Source: Cliona cf. orientalis (Eukaryota; Porifera; Demospongiae; Clionaida; Clionaidae). Taken from it: a stretch of DNA of 64,000 bases. Within the stretch, counting starts at the first letter, position 1. Each line of letters starts with the position of its first letter. Below the pieces are notes generated by a model, which made no database searches, was not told the origin of the DNA, and was given only the letters and a program-made list of their open reading frames with translations. Positions 28,708 to 41,343 of the stretch are shown piece after piece. The stretch lies in NCBI GenBank assembly GCA_963930775.1, contig OZ005689.1:9002854-9066853 (forward strand). The letters are read 5' to 3'. The position numbers and the translations under genes are program-made.

Positions 28708-31700
28708 TTATTTATTCTTATCATTGGTTTTGTTTACACACTTACACTTTTTTACATATCTCCGGTGACAACAAAAATAATATATTATAAAACCAAAGAT
28801 AATCAACAAAGAGGATAGTACTGGTATTATTATTTCTGCAATAATTGAACCTTGACCTTGAGTAGGTTCACAACCTAGCAGAGATTGTATGCATTATTCA
28901 TGAATGAAAGAGGCGGTATACATGCATGAGTTTAATATTGAGGGCCCTATATGATTAATTTTGAGTCAGTTTTGATATTGACAATGCAGTGTGCAACAAA
29001 AATTAACAATTCGAAACATTTTCTGAATCAGATCAATTCCGTAAAGTTTATTGAATTGATCTGATTCAGATAGTAGCTACCATCGGCTGATCCCCCAATA
29101 ATTATTTTACGGTATTATACTTATAAAACAGCGTGATCTCTATAAAATTTATTCATGATATTTAATTTATTAATACCCCCAGGTATTATAATTGTTATGG
29201 AATAATATTATTATGGCTATGTACATGTATGCACAATCATGCTTAGCGTAATACTGATAGATATAAATTCAAGTTTGGCAGGACACTTAATAATAACGAT
29301 TCTATAGCTTCTCTCCTATCTATGATCATGAGACAGATGAGTAGTTACTATTACAATTACCATTTCCAGTGGGAATATTGATGCTCTTTGGCTGAAATGT
29401 TATACTGTATGTGCTTTTTGTCTTCAAATGTAGTTTGAGTACGTGGTTGCAGCAACCAGGTTTGAGTTTCAGTATTTCAAAGCATACAGTCCGGTTTGTG
29501 CTATTCAGGACCACTTCATTGACACTGAACTCGTGGCCTATTATATAATAGAATCAAGGAATTGGAGTCAAACACAAAAAAAATTGCCAGGCAGGCTCCT
29601 CATACTCTGCAAATAATATTATATTATTATTCATAATGTTGAAATGCATGGCTTCCAGACTTAAAGCTAGCTATATAGCATGCTGCCGAGAAGATGAGAA
29701 ACTGGGGGAGGGGGGGGGGCCTGTTCAGAGCATTGGACGACGTAGTTTTGCATGCAAAATGTATAATATTATACCTAGACATTATCCTTTATAATAATAA
29801 TATTTAGAAGTTGGCTCATACCTAATTAAATTGAAGTTATGGTGCTCTCCATATAATATTATGTGTATGCCATACATTTTCTTTGCCCACACGCTACGAA
29901 ATGCGCAGGGCTATGTTTGCATGTAAAATTTACGACCCTTTCCAAATTTGCTCATTACTGTGGTATATTTTGTCATCCTGTATGCATGTTTTGGTCATTA
30001 TTAGTCACTTCCTTTGTGTATGCATATTTAAGTCTCATGCATTTCCTGTTCTACTCAGTCTAGTCTGTCATCTCAGCTTGTGCTCTCTATCTGTATGTAT
30101 GTCTTGGTGCTAAAATATTTACCTCAGTGACAGTGCTAGCTAGGATAGACTTCCCACTTGCAAGTTAGTTAGTTAATTAGCTACTTAGCAGTATCTTCAT
30201 TAGTGGTGTGATATACCACACTCACACGCTACAAAATGGGTGGGGCTGCATGCGTATACATATATGTGACGACCTAGGCTGATAATTGGTGGCCTATGCT
30301 ATCTGAACCATTCTGTAAAATTTACGGTCACAACTATAGCTACCTCTGGGAAAGTCCCGTGTCACAAAGGTAACTAGTTAACATGCAGAGGCCCAGTAAT
30401 ATTTTTTTCCTACTTGGTATGTAATAAGTAATAGTTTCTCAGCTTTCAAATTCAAAAAACTATTTAATAAGAGGCGGCTTTTGGTTTTGTTTTTAATGAA
30501 AAATGGGCATGGCAACTATTTCTCATAATTACCGCATAAATTATCACCTAATAATCCCATCATAGGTTTCATCATGTTATTAGTCACCACAGAAGAATAA
30601 TACATTGCTAATGGGGATATAACACTTGGTTGCATTGCTCTAACTAGAGAATGTTATTTTAGTGAAAGTCAGTGGCTACCATAGTACTATGCTCTAACAT
30701 TGCTCTAACTAGTGAATGTTATTTTAGTGAAAGTCAGTGGCTATTACAGATCATGAAATTTTCACCACTTCTTATAAAATTTCTACATTGCCCCACATCT
30801 CCCCCACTGAGGAGGTATAATAATATAGCTATAATCTGTTGGAATACCATACATCATGCCACAACTACCATGGATGCAGTAGCTATCTATATGCTTATTT
30901 TTGGATTTCCTAATTAATTTGCATAATTACCAGATAATACTACCTATACGCAAATGGGGACATGTCATTGACTAATTTCTGTCCCATCCATTTACTCAGT
31001 ATAAGTACATATTAATTATTATGTAACGGTAATAAAGATTGCAACTGACATGGATTCTCTATCAAAAGTGGAAATGTTGCTCGTGGATAGATCAACGCAG
31101 GTTTAGAGATGCTGGCACAATACCCATACTCCTTAGTTGATTGATTATACAGCTTGATTGTATCTGGAAAAAGGAACAGTAGCAGTGAAGACCATGGCAA
31201 GAGTCATATTATTATATTATAGTTAGCTGATCAATGTAAGCAAAATTAATGTCTAAGAAACTCAGGAATCATATGCGTTCTATGAAATTATACAATGTGA
31301 ATTGTTGCTCATGAAACACATATTTACAGTAAATAGCTATAGTTAAGTTTTATAAGCATGGGGCTCATTTTGGGGGGGCAAACCCCCCTTATTATGTATT
31401 TGCCCCCTCTTGAGTGAAATACTGAAATAAGCTCGATGAAGAGTGCTGAGTCATAGGTTAGTGGTTGTGATCCTTGGCTGTTGGTACACAATAATTAATA
31501 CTTACAGACATTATCGTAGAGGGTGACATTGACAGGTTTACCAGTATCAACATTAACTTTTCCGTATCCTTTAACAGTGACATTAGCAATTTTTATCTCA
31601 AACTTGAGCACATCATTTACTGACAGGTCAATATTTTGGCGTATTTGAAATGTCACATTCTGCTGTTTTGTATTCGACTCGAACACAGCTGCTGATACCG

Positions 31701-33399
31701 AGTGAGCAATTATCAATGAATCTACATTATGATGCATAAAATTAATTTATTATTCATAGAATTAACAGAAGCATGGGGTGTAATTATTATTACTGTTATT
31801 GATCAATATTCTCTTACTTGTACTATGTACTGTGACATTGTAACTTCCACCACCTTCCTTTTTTATTGTCAAATGAATAGTTTCTCCTTTTGTGATGTAA
31901 GTAACATGTGGTTCGATGCTATTTTGGGATATTAAACTAAACGTGGCTGAAAAGTAATTGATAGTGAGTATTCCAGTATCACTCCGCTGTATGACTGAAT
32001 GAGTAATTCCACTTTCGAGTATGACATCCCACCATTCAAATGAACATGTATAGTTTGATACATTCAATGCAAGATCCTGAATAGAAACTTTGAGTCCATC
32101 AGCAGCAACACTCATGTAAGTTGATGAAGATGAAGAATAATGGGATAAAAGAGTTCCGTTAGAATATCCTATCCTCCACACTGGCGCTGTTGTTGTTGTA
32201 ATAATGCAAGGAATTATAACTGTTTCGCCATAGCCAGCATACACATTTTTGGGCTGCGAAATGAATTTAATCCCTACAGTGACAAATGGCATGGTAAGTC
32301 TATAGAAATAATAAATTAATAATTATTATAATAAGTTATTTCATTGTATACTATTAATAATATAAACTTCAGCTTCAGGATCCAATGTGACACCTCTAGA
32401 TTCAGATATTAAATTCAGATAAAAGTATTCCGGTAGTTCATCAATGCTATCATTGTATACTTGGAAAAGGACACTTTCGTTTGTCTTATTACTGTCGAAG
32501 ACAAACCTCGTTTGAAGCAGACAAAAATCAATTCCTGAATGGAAATGGAATGGTAACATCTGTAGCAAGCCCTATAATTTTTGTATTACCATTTATTGCT
32601 TCAACTATTCTATTGGAGTCAGAATCATTTGTTAACGTTTGATTCACATGAACAGTTACATTCTGCTCATTGTCCCCATGTTTAATGATCCATAATTGAC
32701 GAACAATTCCTTCATCTTCATTTACCTTGATTCTTAGTTCATTCCATGTAAATGATAACTCTGTAGAAAGCTCAAATAACTACAGTTTTCCAGTATAGGT
32801 GATTATGATTACAGTTACCATCATTATCACGAATTGTGGCCAATAGAGCACAGGCAGGAATTGCTGTAGGAATCTCAATGTATAGAACAAAAAACTCTTC
32901 ATTTTCAAAGATACTGTCATCTGCAACCTCAAGACTGAATGTTGCAACTCCAGAGTGAAATGAAATAGCAAAGCTTCTATCACTAAAATCCACATCTAAA
33001 ATCACCTATAATAAATTGGATCGATAATACAGATTGCCATAATTCTCACCTTCTGCTGGATCCAAATCTGAAAGCTGTGTCTCACTAAAGCTTAATACAT
33101 CATTTAGTCCCATTCTGCACACAGAGTTTGAACTGTTTGCTAATAGTTTGTATTCGTTAAGAGTGACTACATGTGCAATTGTTGTGGCTTCCAAATACTC
33201 GGGAAGTGAGGTTTCAATTGATATCGGGTGTGTTCTTCCTTCTTCAATAACCAGGTGATGGAGATTAGAAAGCTGAGCATCTATTATCATAATATTATAA
33301 TCTAAACACGTCTTATTCAGTGACATACATACCTCCTCCAACACAGAATAGGATCATAATACTTCCAAACCAAAGAATATAGGTTGGCACACCAGCCAT
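28708..33399 (-). CDS. Calx-beta x2 / Ig transmembrane protein, 10 exons
   Basis: Exons (minus strand): 33399-33333, 33280-33050, 32995-32819, 32760-32590, 32534-32352, 32273-31818, 31721-31506, 31163-31050, 29537-29361, 28856-28708; 646 residues, every junction phase 1. Signal peptide MAGVPTYILWFGSIMILFCV. Calx-beta units are residues about 23-158 (LDPAEG, VADDSIFENEEFF, TIRDND) and 159-276 (KVNEDEG, VYNDSIDELPEYF). Ig is 277-375 (IPC, VWRIGY, NYTC). Unrecognised ectodomain runs to about 597, then a membrane span (about 602-628) and a short Cys/Lys-rich tail. Exon boundaries, domain order and motifs such as QLDPAEG/DLDPAEG match the 7900 gene, but the exon pair for the third Calx-beta is absent and the membrane segment is one exon. 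The exon at 31163-31050 uses a GTCAGT donor. The signal AATAAA overlaps the stop. Confidence 0.8.
30633..30743 (+). repeat. local tandem duplication, period 65 bp
   Basis: CATTGCTCTAACTAG followed by GAATGTTATTTTAGTGAAAG and CAGTGGCTA occurs at 30633 and again at 30698. It lies in the 1.5-kb intron 29538-31049 of the minus-strand gene. That intron also has a G-rich stretch near 29705. Confidence 0.75.
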
Positions 33400-33514
33400 G
33401 TTTGCGTTGTCTTAGGTATCGTGAATATAATAGCTACATCAGTCACATGTCTACATTTTTCATTATTCATACAATTATTATAATAATATTATTATGACAA
33501 TAACAATACAATTA

Positions 33515-34897
33515 TCATGTCTCATTCATGTACAACTGCTTATGTGTAGTGTATGCTGGGCAATTCTGTAGGGTGATCCTTGATAAGGAGAGATAAGCCT
33601 CATTCTGTTTGATTTCTAAAACGACTTCTTTGTTATGGGGTTGAATAGTTTCATAAAATGGTTCTGGATCTGGTAGATCTAAACAAAATTCATGTGTTAT
33701 AATTATGAGTTACTTAAATGGTAGCTATACCTCTAAATTTCTTCTGCTTCTTGTAAATGAAAAGGCCAAATAAGAAGATGACTGTGAGAATTAACATCAA
33801 CAAAATCCCCAAAGTTACTGATCATTATTATAAGAATCTTGATCATTCATTGTGAAGACTGATAATTGAAATAATTATTATACCTGCAATCCAGATAGTT
33901 ATTTTTGGATGACTGAAGGTAGTAATTATAGTGGTATTTATTGTAGTGATACTTGTTGATATCCATAGAGTGTGCAATATGCTTTTATATGTACTTGTTG
34001 GACTAATACTTAACGATTCTTCAATTGGAATCGAAATTGTAACAGATATATCTGTAACGAAAGATAATTAATTGTGGTTACATGACAGTGTGTGCATTTA
34101 ATTTAAATAATACATTCAGTTGTAGATGTTTGAAATTCTTGATTTAAAAGATATACTTCTGTACGTGAGAGAAATGTCTGTACAATAACACCAGGAAGAC
34201 AAAAGTCATTTTGTGCAATGAATTCACACAATTCTGTTACCACTACCATCCTTGACAGATTTTTTAAACAAAATACAAATCCAGAACCTCTGACATATGA
34301 CACATTGTAATCATTTGTGTTGAGTGGCTCCCCATCAATTCTGAATCGTGAAGGAGTATATCCATCCAAACATATACCCCTGACTTGAAAACATACATCT
34401 TGAAAATTTTTATTTGTCACTATAATAATTAATATGATGCATACATGTAATGTAGAATTAATAGTGCCATATATGGTACCTCTATTCTCATTGAACTGAT
34501 TACTAATCTGAAGACAAGCACTGTAAGAGGATATGGAATCATCATTTAACTCTGCCCTGACACGAAAGTAACAAGTACTGCTATTAATAATGGCACAAGA
34601 TGAGCTGGTACTTGTCAAGTTTGTTATGTAAGTTTGAATTTCGATTTCAGAGATATCTGCAAACCAAATTTGGTACTGGTCGATGTGCAGATCATTAGAG
34701 CAGTGTGGTGTACTCCACTTGATGAAATCATAAACTGTAGAAAAATCTGTAACTTCTGGATGGCAAGAGTACTGACAGAAACCTAATTATTATACATACA
34801 CACAAGTAGCTACTGAATCAGTACCAGAAAATTGTAACGTACAATATTTAGAAAGTGCTGATAATAATATAAGGATGATAGCACAAGGAATCTTCAT
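33515..34897 (-). CDS. FN3-like receptor with tyrosine-motif tail, 6 exons
   Basis: Exons (minus strand): 34897-34843, 34782-34480, 34398-34114, 34051-33884, 33817-33731, 33678-33515; 353 residues, all junctions phase 1. Signal peptide MKIPCAIILILLSALS. Residues 19-119 look FN3-like (FIKWSTPHC strand, CYFRVRAEL). Residues 120-214 are an unnamed module (VCFQVRGIC, FCLKNLSR, ELCEFI) also found in neighbouring genes. Residues 215-270 are a Ser/Thr/Ile stalk. The membrane span is about 271-291 (LGILLMLILTVIFLFGLFIY). The tail has YETI (308-311), YLSL (328-331) and CPAYTT (339-344). The stalk donor at 34113 (GTATTA) is weak but keeps the frame. It is paralogous to 50843-52538. Inferred role: signalling surface receptor. 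Confidence 0.78.
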
Positions 34898-36319
34898 TAT
34901 GATAGTGATCGTTTTCAGGTACTATAACTGTACTAGTCTGGAGGACAGTTACCTTTAGTTGTTGATCCCTTCTATTCTTACTATAACAAAGTTTATGACA
35001 CTGTAGGATTATCATTAATTTACGTATTATTGTGTTAGGTACCTAACGTTGATCACTACTTGTTATAGTAAAGTTTACTAGTATGATAGTCCCCATTGGA
35101 AAATTGTGTCTGATGAACCTTCTAGTTTGAAACTTTGGTTTTGATAAACAATCTTTATTGATTAATTCATAGCATTGAATGTTGTTAAAGTATAACATAA
35201 TCGATTCCAATTCTGCTACACAAGAATACATTCCAATATTACAATCCGCTCAGTCTATGAATGATCTGTGTGTTCATAGATAGATCTTTTCAAACTGTAA
35301 TTGATGTTAATTTCATTTGAAAAATTTGTGTTATATTTTTAGCGAAAGGATTATTTGCACTTAATATTCTCGTCAACTTTAAGTGCACACCATAACTTCA
35401 CTGTGCAAAATGTCAGGGCTTCATTTGGGGGGGGGGGGGGGGGGGGGGGGAGGGGGGGAGGGGGGGGGCACCAATCATGTACACAATATAGATAGTTTTC
35501 CTGTGATTGATACAAAAAGCTGTCTAAATCAGAAGTTCTTGCTCATTTTTTTAACATGTGAATTATTGACAGCTTCGCGCTCCGTGTGGGAGGGTGATGG
35601 GAGGCGGCACATCCCCCTCCCACACCCACCCCTTGGTATTAAATAATTAATAGCTATGCACATGTACTATACGCTGCACTGTTCTATTAAAAAGTTTAAT
35701 GGTAGGGTTGTTACAACAGTGTGTGCAAAGTGTATGTGATAGGCCACACCCATGCCCCCTCTTAATTCAGCAATCATCGCTATAGCCCCCCCCCCCCTTG
35801 ACGACAATCCTAAATAAAGGTTTGAATATCATAAGAAATTTCATCTCTTTAAGCAAAACGAAGATATTTTTCGCGAATTACAATAATTTTGTGTACAATA
35901 AAATTCATACAATATCACTTATTCAATTTTTGTCTATTAGTCATAAAATATTGTGACCCTAAGAGTATCCATATAATCAATAAACCTACTTGTATGCCCT
36001 AAATTCTCTCCTAATAATTAAACATGCCCTTTCCAAATGTTAATAATAATCTTACGCTAGCATCTGATTCGTAATAATTCACCTAACTCTATTGATGTGG
36101 CATACATATTAAAATTTAATATTAAATTTTTGTAGTATCTTTTTAACCCGGCCAATTAATTGTGTTACATGGAATCATACACTTTCACTCCAGATCCAAT
36201 TACGAACGTGTCATAAAAAGTCGTTTAATACATACATTGTTCCTCAATAAGCACAATTATTATCATACATGAAGATATTACTATTGTTAACCACACTATA
36301 ACAGTTACTAAAAACAAAT
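34898..36319. other. intergenic with long poly-G tract
   Basis: About 1.4 kb between two same-strand genes. It holds 24 consecutive G at 35427-35450, followed by A-interrupted G runs to 35468, and a C run near 35790. No exon chain is supported on either strand. Confidence 0.6.
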
Positions 36320-39300
36320 TTAAACTGAAGCAGACTCATTATCTGTGTAAGAAGATGTAGCAATTAGGTAATAGTTATGCATAATTTTATTTCTGTATCT
36401 ATATACGCAGGATCCTTACCTGAGTCATACTTCATTAGCTTTCTTGAGTCACCATCATCCAGTGAATTTGTAACGCCACTAGGTGGATCAGACTGCTGAC
36501 TAGGACCACTTGTGGTATGAGAACGTTTGCAGCAGCTGATCATGACAGTGTATGATTGTGTAAATACATCCATATTTATTATTATTCAGCACAAACCCTT
36601 ACCGATAGCAATTGATGGCAATTATTATAAGACTGCTTATTATTACGATAGGTAAAATAACACCCAGGGCTATTGAAACTTCTGCATGAAGAAAGTAAAT
36701 TAATTGAAAGTCAATGCAGATAAAAATTGAATAATTTTCTCTTCACCATTGTGTTTACATGGGGGAGTTACTACATCCATGTTTTCTAACAAGCAGTAGA
36801 TATCTGAAGACTCTTGAGGAGATTCCCAGTATATGGAGACATTATAAGTTGTACCACACTTGAGTCCATTACTCAGTTGCACTGATTTCTCAACACTATT
36901 TTCATGGCATGCAATATCAATAATTTTGGAATCAACTGCAGCTTTCAACTTAAAATCTGATAAGTATCTTGACTGATTACAGGATATACTTAATGCTTGA
37001 TTTTCGGTATGAACTGATGAGTACTTTACTGCATGTGTAGCAAAATAATTATGATAATAATATTATTATGGAATGCTTTGTCTTGTTGATTTACCTGTTT
37101 CATTGATACAAATGCATATATCCCCAATAGCATCCTTGGAGTTGATGAACACATTTGTATCTACTTCACCATATTTATTAACTGCACTCACTGATACTAG
37201 GAAAGGTGCACATTCACTTGAATACTGATACAATATAGGATCATCAATGGAAACATCTGACCCAGTAGCAGCTAAAATATTACTTAGTATTGTTTCACCA
37301 GTGATGTCAGATACAAGAAAATGGTAGTAATCTGGTGGGTTTCCATTGTCATCATAAGGTAGAACATGTATCGTATTGGTTCCGTTGTCGATTATTACAT
37401 CTGGTGGTTCTGGCAACACTGAAAAATCACATCAATATGAGTGTGACAGTTATAATAATCACTGGGCCAGTTAGTTGTATGATATGTATCTCTAAGGCCA
37501 GGAAGCTAAAGCATGATTATTGCTCAAAACGCATGTGCAAACTACAATCTAGGGTATATTATGATATTGATCGATTATATAATCGACCAATATCATAATA
37601 TACCCTAGATTGTAGTTTGCACAAGTTAATGCACACATTATTGTGTTCTTATGAATTATCCCATATATGGGATAATTCATAAGAACACAATAATGTGTAC
37701 AGTGTTAATTCAGACTAAAATTAATGTTTGTAATTGATTACATTAGACAGTAATATTTTATCTTAGAATACCAGAAAGTGACATTATATGTGAATCGGTA
37801 ATTAAATTTATGTACATTAATGTATGTCGTGATAAAATTTACAATTAATGTTGCTCTTACCTATTGCAATCTCAAATGAATGTGTATAAATTCTGTATGG
37901 TGGTAGGAAATTCCTTGTGCAGAAGAATTCATGAAATATTGATAGGCGACTACCGTTCATATTCCTTGTTAAGTTCTTAATTTGAAAAGAGATTTTTTGA
38001 TCCTCAGTTAGGCAAAAATTAAAATAGGAGTTTTGAAAAACGGTGTTATTAAGACATGAGCAGCTTTTGAGGTCATAATATTTGCTATCTTCAGCAAATA
38101 AGACTGGACAGAAGCAATCTTCTTCAAATCCAGACCGTGGTAACACAAGATGGAAGGTAGAAGTTATTAGATTTGAAAAAGTAAATATTAGTGTTCTAGA
38201 GAGCGATGAATATAAATTCACCATAGTAGCTGTAATTGAAGAGTTTTTTTTAATTAAGCCAAAAATATTATCAATGTTTACCTGAATTCTGTATCTGAAT
38301 AGTTGCATCAGTCTTGTTGCATACAGAACCACCTTCGTTAAGTGCCTCTATTAGAATATCTGCCAGCTTTAAATCATCTTCAGCTCCTTGTATACTCAAA
38401 TCATTAAGTGGAATGTCAACGCTTTGACTCATGTTAACTGGCCATCTATTCTGTATCTGATTTGTTTGCCCACAAGTAGCTCTAGATATCACTTTGAAAT
38501 CGTCACACTGATGGTTTAGGATTGGTTTCCATGACAATGTTACATTTTGGTTAAGGAATGTGTTTTGATGATCTAAATAGAGATCAGTATTGTCCACATT
38601 AATTGTCAGTGGTCCACCTGAATAAAATGTTAATTATTGTTAAAAGCACATGAATTTGCAGTCTGTTATTTCATTACCTCTTGATGTAACAGTTAGGTAA
38701 CCGGTAGTACTTGACGTTACTGTGTATCCAGTACCACGTGATGCATAGCAGCGAAAGTAAATACCATTTAGGTCTCTTTGAACAAGTTTGATAACAATTC
38801 CCCCATAAATTGGCATGAATATTTCAGGTAGCTGCAATAGTTCAAATATTGACCCATTTACTTCCCATATTGGAGGAATGTAGCTGAACACAGTGCATGG
38901 AATGAGAACATCATGATCACCTTCTCTGTGGGTAATATTTCTGGGACCTAAATGCTGTCCACATGTGTCTGAGCAGTTACAAGATTTAATTGATTTTATT
39001 ATAGTAAAATTTTGATGGATAAAAATTTCACCTAGCCCAGCTACCTTTGTATTGCAGAAAATTAATGAAGATATATAATATATCCTACCTCATAATATAC
39101 TTTCACTATAGAGCCAAGTGGGCAACAAAAATCATAATTTGGCCCTTCAGGGGTACAAGGGAAATATGAGTCATAATTTGTCCCCTCAAGCAACATTATT
39201 GAAAAGTACACAGAATGAAGGGTTAATTGCATCATGGTAGCACGATACTGTAACAACTACAAGTTATGTCGATATATCTTCCATGCAATCATTCACATAG

Positions 39301-39850
39301 GACAAGAAATGACTGTGATAAAAAATTTGCTGATGAGAGCTGGAGGCGAAATTGGTGAAACTTTTTTCCTGTCTAAAATTTCCAGTTTTATGGTATAGTA
39401 TAGTAACTAATAATTATTATACTCACCAATGGTTAGTACTATTAGCTTTCCCACAGTACTTCGCAACTGACAAAAAGACCCATTAACAAACAAGCCAAAA
39501 AAACACTGGTAGGTGGTATCATTATCCTCTAGAAATACATTGTTCACAATCAGAGTGCGACCATCGTACATATGGTGAGGTGGAAGTTCCGATGACCTGT
39601 AAACAGTGGAGTTAATAAGCCACAAGGGTGCACTGGAAATTCCCCTGAAGTTACAATCCATCTTTAGTTGGTTACCAACACAAACAGTAGCATCTTGTGG
39701 TTGATCCACAAAACCAACACCTACAAATTTTGAACTATAATTACTATTATAGTCCATTACAGGTAACATACCATCTCTTGGTGGACAAAGTTGTCCTTGT
39801 GTTTGATGTAGAATCAGCGACACTAATAATAGATAGAAGTTGCCTGCCAT
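36320..39850 (-). CDS. two-Ig / FN3-like transmembrane receptor, 9 exons
   Basis: Exons (minus strand): 39850-39427, 38968-38678, 38617-38282, 38229-37861, 37418-37095, 37028-36747, 36681-36603, 36535-36420, 36342-36320; 747 residues. Junctions are phase 1 up to the membrane exon, then phase 2 and phase 1. Signal peptide MAGNFYLLLVSLILHQTQG. Ig1 is about 45-138 (MDCNF, PLWLI, LPPHH, YQCFF). Ig2 is 142-238 (IPC, PIWEV, FRCYA). Residues 239-350 (VTLSWKPI) and 474-581 (PEPPDV, FLVSVSAVNKYGE) look FN3-like. 351-473 contains the unnamed KNLTR module. 582-675 is a Cys-rich membrane-proximal module shared with the 53205 gene. The span is about 678-700, and the tail (CCKRSHTT...KYDSG) is 50 residues. 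No enzyme domain, so an adhesion or recognition role is inferred. Confidence 0.8.
37535..37622. repeat. 88-bp near-perfect palindrome
   Basis: Arms 37535-37569 (GTGCAAACTACAATCTAGGG...) and 37588-37622 are exact reverse complements. The 18-nt centre is itself nearly palindromic (TCGATTATATAATCGA). It sits in the intron 37419-37860 of the minus-strand receptor gene. Confidence 0.93.
37633..37698. repeat. 66-bp perfect palindrome
   Basis: Perfect inverted repeat with no spacer, centred on CCATATATGG, outer ends ACACATTATTGTG. It starts only 10 bp after the preceding palindrome, and its sequence is unrelated to it. Confidence 0.95.
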
Positions 39851-40960
39851 ATTTTCTTGGATCAAAAAGGGTGTGTCATTATTCATATCATGAATAAACC
39901 ACAAAAATAACGTGACCATGCACAAGTATAATTATTATTATTTCAAACAAAGTATGTTTCCCGGAATTCAAATGAATCTACTCTACTACATAGTTTGAAT
40001 TCAAAGATAAGCGTCATAGAACTGAGCTATGGTGTGTTTTAGATATTATTGATTTATGCAACACATATAATCAAGGAAGTCTATATGCCCTTGATGTATA
40101 CATAATCTAGATTGAACTATTACTGTATTACCATTATGTGTTATGAAATATATAGGTAAGTTATTAACTTAACTTGAAGTTTACAAAATTAATATTGTAT
40201 GAGGACCTATACGGCCCCAGAGAATAATGTGTGCCCTACAGTGGAGTAGGAACCATGGGGGCCAGAGGGGGCCACTGCCCCCCCCCCCCCAATATTTCAC
40301 GCACCCCCCCCCCCCCCCCCCCCCCCACTAATAATCAGGCTTGATACAAAATCCTTGTGTATGTATTCTTTTAATTTTTATCATCATATCAGACTTTCTT
40401 TGTAAAAATCTGGTTTAAATTACTAAAATACGACCTCTACAAAAGAATAATTATGGTCACAAAATTCAGTAATCAAGGTCACACCCACAACTTGTATCGG
40501 TGGCCCCTGCAATATGCAATTGCTTCCTATTGCACTGTATAGAGTCCCTAGGGAAATATTGTATCCCTAGGGTACTGTAACGGTGTCTGAAATGCTACAG
40601 AGGGTCACAGGTTATTAACGTTATTAGCACAGGCACTACTGTAATAAGATGGTAATCATACCCCTACGCCACCCCCCTCCCCCCACCACCACCATTTTGA
40701 AAAGGGAAAATTTAAATAGACAATGTTTTCTGGGAGCATGCGCATGCCCCCAGACCCCCAGGTTGCCATGGACTAAAGCCCATGGTCACAGCAATATAGA
40801 TACCAAAGCATAAAGGTAGAACATCTTATACAAGGTCACTATGCATTATAAACACTGGTAAGCACTAAGAAACCAAGTAGTCACAGAAGTATGTACACTA
40901 TTATAGCTATAATCATGCACAAAGAACCACTCATACAGAGGTGGCTGAGGGTAGGTCAGT

Positions 40961-40962
<2 letters not shown>

Positions 40963-40996
<34 letters not shown>
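40963..40996. repeat. poly-G tract, 34 nt
   Basis: Thirty-four consecutive G on the plus strand, followed by C-rich blocks (GCCCCCCTGCCCCCC). It is the longest homopolymer in the window. Its printed length may include sequencing or assembly error. Confidence 0.9.
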
Positions 40997-40997
<1 letters not shown>

Positions 40998-41289
40998 TCG
41001 ACTGCCCCCCTGCCCCCCCTGTTCCGCCTCCCCTGTCATACAACAAAAGTAACCATAACTTGCCTAATAGCTAAGTATCTCCTCAATTGCAAGCATCCGG
41101 CTGAGCAGGCCAGACTTGATTTAAAATGTGTGTTCATTTATTATATTCCACTTTTAGTCTAGTCAGCAACAGCTGTATTACATTGCACATACTAGCACAC
41201 ACAAATTATGTGATCAACACGTGTCCTGGTGTTTTGTTACCTGGCAACTAAGTTTCCCTCTGTGTGACGTGTCAAACCGCCGCCATGAT

Positions 41290-41343
41290 CAATAATTCGC
41301 GTTTGTGACGCTGTGCGCACAGCGTCACAAACGCGAATTATTG
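41290..41343. repeat. 54-bp perfect palindrome
   Basis: The arm CAATAATTCGCGTTTGTGAC... reads identically on the other strand, centred between 41316 and 41317 (GTGCGCAC). Outer flanks are also loosely inverted (AACCGCCGCCATGAT at 41275 and ATCGTGGCGGCG at 41366), suggesting a foldback element of about 105 bp. The arms are CpG-rich compared with the surroundings. Confidence 0.93.
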
